Source: Cytophagales bacterium (GTDB lineage Bacteria > Bacteroidota > Bacteroidia > Cytophagales > UBA9547). Taken from it: DNA of 16,806 bases. Each line of letters starts with the position of its first letter. Within the stretch, counting starts at the first letter, position 1. Under the pieces are notes generated by a model, which saw only the letters and a program-made list of their open reading frames with translations, had not been told where the DNA came from and did not search any database. The DNA is taken from assembly GCA_025360395.1 (NCBI GenBank), contig JANYCH010000229.1, forward strand, positions 1 through 16,806, in the 5' to 3' direction. The position numbers were made by a program, and so were the translations under genes. Shown in pieces: positions 13,644 to 16,806 of the stretch.

Positions 13644-14810
13644 TCAATTATTATCCAGCAAGCCACGCCCACTTTTCTTGATCGTTCCGTCTGCTTTCAG
13701 ATCTTTTGAAGTACGGTCAAGTATGCCGTTTACAAATTCCTTGCTTTTGGGCGTACTGTATTTCTTTGCCAGCTCTATGTATTCGTTGATTGTTACTTTA
13801 ACTGGAATACTTGGAAAATGGATCATTTCGGTCAGAGCCATTTTCAATAGAATTGTATCTACTACAGTTACCCTTTCCAGGTCCCAGTTTTGCAAATATT
13901 TTTCAAGAAGAGTATCGAGCTTATCTCCATCTTCTGTTGTTTTCTTATAAATTTTTTGGAAGAAAGAGTGATCTTCTTCCCAATCGGGTGTAATAGTTAC
14001 CGGACTCCAGTTGCCGTCTTTGCTTTCATAGATCCTTTTTAGGGTTTTATAAACCATGTTCTTCACTATGGCTTTATTTTCACCCCAGTTAGAATCAAGA
14101 TCCTCGAAAAAAGAATCAGTTGCCGGACTGCTGAAAAACAAATCTTTGATCACATGCTCCACCCAAGCCTGTTGGGATTCCCTGTCTGGAGGGTTATGTC
14201 CAAGCATTTTTCGGGTAACATCACTGTGTCTGAAATGAGTTTTATAAAAATCTTCAACAAAGTCCAGGTGTTCCTGCCAGCCAATTTTGTTCCTAATAAA
14301 AAGATCTGACATCTTTTTGCTTTCCCTTAAGGCCTGAACCGGGAATGCCTGATAAAAATAATCCAGTCTTTCTTTTTTCTCTTCAGCTACAACACCAGTA
14401 AGCTCACATTTCTGATGACAAAGTTCTCCTAATTCTCTCAGGAAGCACATAACCAACAGGAAACGGTCATAAACGGCCATTGTTTCCTCCATCATAAGTT
14501 GGCCGTATTTTTCAGTATCTTTTTTGCATGCTTCAGTATAATCCTTTTTTGCCCGCCGAACATGGTTGATAATATCACTTTCGGTATCAGCCTTAAAATC
14601 TTTCCCTTCAATGGTTTCATGCAAAAGCGATTTGGACTCCTTCTTTTTTCTTTCGAAAGTAGCAGGCGTGATTTCTTCTGAAGTGTGAAAATTGGGACTG
14701 AACGTCAGATCAAGATAGTCTTCTGCCAAAAGTAGGTTGGAGCGTTTGGCATTTTGCAGCGCGTAAAGATATTGTAAAGCTTTGGCACGAAGCAGGTGTC
14801 GGTTCAGCAT
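13644..14810 (-). CDS. nusB: Transcription antitermination factor NusB, long Bacteroidota form
   Basis: This 388-residue protein is more than twice the length of E. coli NusB (about 139). Residues 1-20 (MLNRHLLRAKALQYLYALQN) match the first NusB helix (R-x-A-x-x-x-L-Q-x-L-Y). The conserved C-terminal half is at about 300-366: KYLQNWDLERVTVVDTILLKMALTEM, then IPVKVTINEYIELAKKYST and EFVNGILD. Between them lies a mainly helical, charged insertion of roughly 200 residues. NusB binds boxA RNA with S10 (NusE) in rRNA antitermination. The insertion is seen in other Bacteroidota NusB proteins and has no known role. ATG 14810 is the start. It is divergent from the ABC transporter gene across a short spacer. 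Confidence 0.9.
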   Translation of the reverse strand: MLNRHLLRAKALQYLYALQNAKRSNLLLAEDYLDLTFSPNFHTSEEITPATFERKKKESKSLLHETIEGKDFKADTESDIINHVRRAKKDYTEACKKDTEKYGQLMMEETMAVYDRFLLVMCFLRELGELCHQKCELTGVVAEEKKERLDYFYQAFPVQALRESKKMSDLFIRNKIGWQEHLDFVEDFYKTHFRHSDVTRKMLGHNPPDRESQQAWVEHVIKDLFFSSPATDSFFEDLDSNWGENKAIVKNMVYKTLKRIYESKDGNWSPVTITPDWEEDHSFFQKIYKKTTEDGDKLDTLLEKYLQNWDLERVTVVDTILLKMALTEMIHFPSIPVKVTINEYIELAKKYSTPKSKEFVNGILDRTSKDLKADGTIKKSGRGLLDNN

Positions 14811-14854
14811 AGGAAAGAACGGAATTTATGGAACAAATTGGCCCTGATTTGCAT

Positions 14855-14862
14855 TATCTTTG
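14855..14862 (+). promoter_or_regulatory. Possible -7 promoter element for the ABC transporter gene
   Basis: TATCTTTG matches TAnnTTTG and lies 54 bp upstream of the preferred TTG start at 14917. It overlaps the alternative TTG at 14860, so transcription from here would begin after that codon, which argues against 14860 as the start. A TTG lies 14 nt upstream, closer than normal for a -33 element. Confidence 0.4.
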
Positions 14863-14916
14863 CAAGCAGGATTACAAATTTACCTGTTTTTTTACGAAAA
14901 ACTTAAAAATTCCTTC

Positions 14917-16704
14917 TTGAAAGAGTTAAAATTTCTCAATAAATATTTTTGGAAGTACAGGTACAGGCTTATTCTGGGGCTTATTTTTATCGTGATCTCA
15001 AACTACTTTGCTGTTAAACCTGCTGTGTATGTAAGGGATGCATTGGACCTTGTTAAAAATGCCGTAGTAGATATCAAGGCTAAAACCGGCATTGTAGACA
15101 CTACACTTCTGGTCGATGAGTTTGGCAGACAGGTGGTTATATATGGGCTCCTTATTTTGGCAATGGCCTTATTACGGGGCTTGTTCCTTTTTTTTATGAG
15201 ACAAACCATTATTGTTATGTCCCGTCTTATTGAATTTGACCTGAAGAATGAGATTTACAATCATTACCAGACCCTTCCACTTTCATTTTACAGAAGGAAC
15301 AATACTGGTGACCTTATGTCCCGGATTTCTGAAGACGTTAATAAAGTAAGAATGTATTTAGGTCCGGCTATTATGTATGGAATAAACATGGTGGTGCTTT
15401 TTACCCTCACAATCGGTCATATGATCTCTGTGAATCCTAAACTGACTTTGTACGTTTTATTGCCTTTACCCATCCTGTCTTTTCTTATTTACAAGGTTAA
15501 CTCCATTATGGAAACCAGGTCAGAAGTTATCCAGCGAAACCTTGCAGGGCTTTCCACTTTTGTCCAGGAAACTTTTTCCGGCATCAGGGTTATAAAGGCT
15601 TTTGTAAGGGAAGACCAGGTAATTGAACAGTTTACAAATGCCAGTGAAAAATATAAAGAAGCTTCATTGTCGCTCACAAAAGTAAACGCCTATTTCCAGC
15701 CCTTGATTATTGGCCTCATAGGTTTAAGTACTGTTTTAACCATCTACCTGGGTGGAATAGAAGTGACAAAAGGCAATATAACAACCGGTAACATTGCTGA
15801 ATTTGTAATTTATGTCAACATGCTTACCTGGCCGGTAACTTCGCTTGGCTGGACTATCAGTTTAACCCAATCTGCGGAAGCCTCTCAAAAACGGATCAAT
15901 GAATTCCTGAAAACAAAAACCGATATAAATTCTGATAAGGACCTCTCTATAACTATAAAAGGAGACATAGAATTTAAAAACGTTTCACTCACCTATCCTG
16001 ATTCAGGCATTGAAGCCCTGAAAGACATCAGTTTTAAGATTTCTGAGGGTAAATCTCTGGGGATTCTTGGTTCTACGGGTTCTGGGAAGAGCACCATTGC
16101 AAACCTTATTTGCAGAATGTATGATCCTACCGCTGGCATTATAGCTTTAGATGGCTATGATCTAAAAGACCTGAATCCGCAAAATTTAAGGGACAATATT
16201 GGATATGTACCTCAGGATGTTTTTCTGTTTTCAGATTCCATAAGAAACAATATTGCATTTGGCGGAGATGAAAATGATGAGGAAAGCATTATAAAGGCTG
16301 CCAAACAAGCGGACTTATATGACAATGTAATGGGTTTTGAACATAAATTCAATACAGTAATCGGTGAAAGAGGGATTACGCTTTCTGGAGGTCAGAAGCA
16401 AAGGACATCCATAGCCAGGGCTTTGATCAAAAATCCAAAAATATTAATTCTGGACGATTGTCTATCGGCAGTGGATACCAAGACGGAAAATACTATATTG
16501 GAAAACCTTAAAAATGTGGTTTCTTCCTGTACCTCAATTATTATTTCTCATAGGGTTTCCTCACTTAAACTTGCAGATCATATTATCGTGCTTGACAATG
16601 GTAAAATAATAGAATTTGGTTCATACAGTGAACTTCTACATAAGGAAAAGGGTAAATTTTTTCAACTTTATAAGAAACAGTCTGAAAAAAGTGAGGCTGC
16701 ATAA
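14917..16704 (+). CDS. ABC exporter half-transporter (ABC transmembrane type 1 plus ATPase)
   Basis: The protein has 595 residues from TTG 14917, which gives LKELKFLNKYFWKYRYRLIL, the usual start of these exporters. The open frame extends to TTG 14860, but those 19 residues look non-coding. A six-helix membrane domain occupies about residues 1-325. The ATPase domain has Walker A GSTGSGKST (385-393), Q-loop YVPQDVFLFSDS, signature LSGGQKQR (489-496), Walker B ILILDD (509-514) and H-loop His545 in IISHRVSS. The residue after Walker B is Asp instead of the catalytic Glu (LDDCLSAVD), as in MdlA-like proteins, so it may work as one half of a heterodimer or hydrolyse slowly. Substrate is unknown; lipid or drug export is typical. 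The acyltransferase gene follows after 12 bp, suggesting cotranscription. Confidence 0.9.
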   Translation: MKELKFLNKYFWKYRYRLILGLIFIVISNYFAVKPAVYVRDALDLVKNAVVDIKAKTGIVDTTLLVDEFGRQVVIYGLLILAMALLRGLFLFFMRQTIIVMSRLIEFDLKNEIYNHYQTLPLSFYRRNNTGDLMSRISEDVNKVRMYLGPAIMYGINMVVLFTLTIGHMISVNPKLTLYVLLPLPILSFLIYKVNSIMETRSEVIQRNLAGLSTFVQETFSGIRVIKAFVREDQVIEQFTNASEKYKEASLSLTKVNAYFQPLIIGLIGLSTVLTIYLGGIEVTKGNITTGNIAEFVIYVNMLTWPVTSLGWTISLTQSAEASQKRINEFLKTKTDINSDKDLSITIKGDIEFKNVSLTYPDSGIEALKDISFKISEGKSLGILGSTGSGKSTIANLICRMYDPTAGIIALDGYDLKDLNPQNLRDNIGYVPQDVFLFSDSIRNNIAFGGDENDEESIIKAAKQADLYDNVMGFEHKFNTVIGERGITLSGGQKQRTSIARALIKNPKILILDDCLSAVDTKTENTILENLKNVVSSCTSIIISHRVSSLKLADHIIVLDNGKIIEFGSYSELLHKEKGKFFQLYKKQSEKSEAA

Positions 16705-16716
16705 TATGGTTAGAAA

Positions 16717-16806
16717 ATGACTAAGTGGATTTTACGCAATTTTAGCCGGGAAACTGGAAGTAAAAATTATTTAGGATTTGTGGATGGAATTCGGTTTTTA
16801 GCCGTT
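16717..16806 (+). CDS. Acyltransferase-3 (OafA/YrhL-like) membrane protein, N-terminal fragment
   Basis: Only 30 codons are inside the window, from ATG 16717: MTKWILRNFSRETG, then KNYLGFVDGIRFLAV. The motif Y-L-G-F-V-D-G-I-R-F-L-A-V is the start of the first membrane helix in acyltransferase family 3 (PF01757; usual form YLxxLRGxAA), multi-helix enzymes that O-acylate surface sugars or lipids. It begins 12 bp after the ABC transporter stop, so an operon is likely. An ATG at 16706 is out of frame and stops after four codons. The rest lies beyond the right edge. Confidence 0.65.
   Translation, partial: MTKWILRNFSRETGSKNYLGFVDGIRFLAV

Noticed and set aside
14860..14916. N-terminal extension of the ABC transporter from TTG 14860
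   Set aside because: A TAnnTTTG box overlaps this codon, and the 19 residues do not resemble exporter N-termini, whereas TTG 14917 does.

Overview
The window is about 16.8 kb from the chromosome of a member of the Bacteroidota, most like the Cytophagia/Sphingobacteriia side (inference). Supporting signs are the long NusB with a large internal insertion, the short AMP nucleosidase, the lone HsdR_N-like protein, the compact single-domain response regulator, the scarcity of Shine-Dalgarno sequences, and several upstream matches to the Bacteroidota -7 box TAnnTTTG. Most genes are ordinary core or widespread accessory genes. No rRNA, tRNA or CRISPR array was seen.

Layout. Positions 1-397 hold the 3' end of an AT-rich metallo-beta-lactamase-fold gene that enters from the left. 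It converges on a minus-strand pair (403-3828): a circularly permuted ATP-grasp/alpha-E fusion and a transglutaminase-like protease, two parts of a conserved peptide-ligase/peptidase module. Next come a small four-helix membrane protein ending at a clear terminator (4063-4084) and a SNF2-family helicase (4477-7410), both on the minus strand. Divergent from the helicase is an ALDH7/antiquitin-type aldehyde dehydrogenase (7563-9110), followed by a single-domain response regulator (9321-9743). Its stop codon directly abuts the stop of hemC (9744-10688, minus).

Between hemC and the AMP nucleosidase gene (11431-12201, minus) sits a mobile unit. It is a Y1/HUH transposase gene (10731-11372) flanked on each side by a copy of a 31-bp palindrome, an arrangement like REP-associated tyrosine transposases. 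One palindrome touches the longest possible hemC start.

From 12254 to 13595 there is a small accessory patch: an HsdR_N-like PD-(D/E)XK protein, a thioredoxin gene broken by one extra A, and on the minus strand an antitoxin-like gene overlapping a previously hidden RelE/ParE-like toxin gene. The toxin reading frame is recovered only by assuming two single-base indels. It explains a 300-bp stretch that otherwise looks empty. Three indels fall within about 0.5 kb, while the large genes elsewhere are intact.

The right end has nusB (minus), a divergent ABC exporter half-transporter (plus) and, 12 bp downstream, the start of an acyltransferase-3 membrane protein that runs off the window.

The points most worth a second look are the palindrome-flanked transposase beside hemC, the hidden toxin-antitoxin pair with its cluster of frameshifts, and the ATP-grasp/alpha-E/transglutaminase cassette.
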